From: Amia ocellicauda
Lineage: Eukaryota; Chordata; Actinopteri; Amiiformes; Amiidae
Length of the DNA: 64,000 nt
Reading direction: 5' to 3'
Assembly (NCBI RefSeq): GCF_036373705.1
Contig: NC_089850.1
Location: forward strand, 34,830,233 to 34,894,232
Position numbers and translations under genes: made by a program. Under the pieces are notes generated by a model that was given only the letters and a program-made list of their open reading frames with translations, ran no database searches and had not been told where the DNA came from. Positions within the stretch are counted from its first letter, which is position 1. Every line of letters starts with the position of its first letter. Of the stretch, positions 63,172-64,000 are shown piece after piece.

Positions 63172-64000
63172 CAGTACTGTGCAAAACTTTTAGGCATGTG
63201 TGAAAAAATGCTGTAAAGTAAGAATGCTTTCAAAAATAGACATGTTAATAGATTATATTTATCAATTAACTTAATGCAAAGTGAGTGAACAGAATTAAAA
63301 TCCAAATCAAATCCATATTTAGTCGGCCAAGGAAACTTACTGCAGCAGATGAAAGACACATCATGCTTACTTCCCTTAGCAATCGGAAGATGTCCAGCAG
63401 TGCCATCAGCTCAGAATTGGCAGAAAACAGTGGGACCCTGGTACACCCATCTACTGTCCGGAGAAGTCTGGTCAGAAGTGGCCTTCATGGAAGATTTGCG
63501 GCCAAAAAGCCATACCTCCGACGTGGCAACAAGGTCAAACTACTCAACTATGCACGAAAACACAGGAACTGGGGTGCAGAAAAATGGCAGCAGGTGCTCT
63601 GGGCTGATTAGTCAAAATCTAATATTTGTCTGTAGCAGAAGGCAGTTTGTTCGCCGAAGGGCTGGAGAGCAGTACACGAATGAGTGTCTGCAGGCAACAG
63701 TGAAGCTTGGTGGAGGTTCCTTGCAAGTTTGGGGCTGCATTTCTGCAAATAGAGTTGGGGATTTGGTTGGTCCCAAATTTATTCTGAAGCATGACAACGA
63801 CCCCAAACATACAGCAACAGTCATTAAGAACTATCTTCAGCGTAAAGAAGAACAAGGAGTCCTGGAAGTGATGGTATGGCCCCCACAGAGCCCTGATCTC
63901 AACATCATCGAGTCTGTCTGTCTGGGCTTACATGAAGCAACTGATGCTGCCTAAATCCACAGAAGAACTGTGGTTAATTCTCCAAGATGTTTGGGCCAAC
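63172..64000 (+). pseudogene. Decayed Tc1-like transposon with transposase relic, cut by the window end
   Basis: A TA dinucleotide is followed by CAGTACTGTGCAAAACTTTT, a Tc1-type terminal repeat. The leader runs to about 63310 and then jumps into mid-transposase, so the N-terminal part appears deleted. The plus-strand relic shows the helix-turn-helix part (RPRKLTAADERHI, HPSTVRRSLVRSGLHGR), the first catalytic Asp in QQVLWAD followed at once by a stop at 63609-63611, then after a frame change VWGCIS, HDNDPKHTA and SPDLNIIES. The second Asp and the Glu of the DDE triad are therefore visible. A further frameshift follows the SPDLNIIES block. It is inactive. The right end lies beyond the window. 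Confidence 0.88.

Overview
This is vertebrate nuclear DNA, most likely from a ray-finned fish. It carries interrupted genes with GT-AG introns, decayed Tc1-like transposons of fish type, a 5'-truncated LINE whose tail is built on GAATTT units, and very dense microsatellites. I see no prokaryotic, viral, rRNA, confident tRNA or CRISPR features. Products were assigned by reading exon translations by eye. No alignment or database search was run.

Four protein genes are supported, and all splice phases close in frame. (1) ppp1cb, minus strand, 9120 down to 2756: 8 coding exons, 327 residues, the beta catalytic subunit of protein phosphatase 1. (2) plb1, minus strand, 32713 down to 11142: 43 coding exons that I could chain into 1117 residues. 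It encodes a membrane-anchored phospholipase B with a signal peptide, three tandem GDSL-lipase repeats and a C-terminal transmembrane anchor. Repeat 1 has lost its catalytic residues; repeats 2 and 3 keep theirs. (3) ypel5, plus strand: a CpG-rich promoter near 37.1-37.5 kb, coding exons 41627-41767 and 42087-42311, 121 residues. (4) lbh, plus strand: a CCAAT/GC/TATA promoter near 46.1-46.2 kb, three coding exons between 46431 and 57761, 118 residues, and a long 3' UTR ending near 60.9 kb.

The two gene pairs stand back to back: ppp1cb and plb1 read left, ypel5 and lbh read right. From memory, the mammalian homologues lie on one chromosome arm (human 2p23) as a PLB1-PPP1CB pair and a YPEL5-LBH pair with other genes between them. 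Here the pairs touch, separated by about 4.5 kb of repeats (a DNA-transposon remnant and a ~1 kb tandem array). The first 0.6 kb looks like the 3' end of a plus-strand neighbour. The last 0.8 kb is a decayed Tc1-like transposon cut by the window end.

The genes do not form a pathway: PP1 is a Ser/Thr phosphatase, PLB1 an ectoenzyme that digests phospholipids, YPEL5 a small zinc-binding protein and LBH a transcriptional cofactor. I found no previously undescribed multi-gene system. The observations most worth a second look are a perfect 98-bp-arm inverted repeat in lbh intron 1, the repeat-by-repeat exon duplication and dead first domain of plb1, and a short palindrome-ended GC-rich repeat in the first introns of both ypel5 and lbh.
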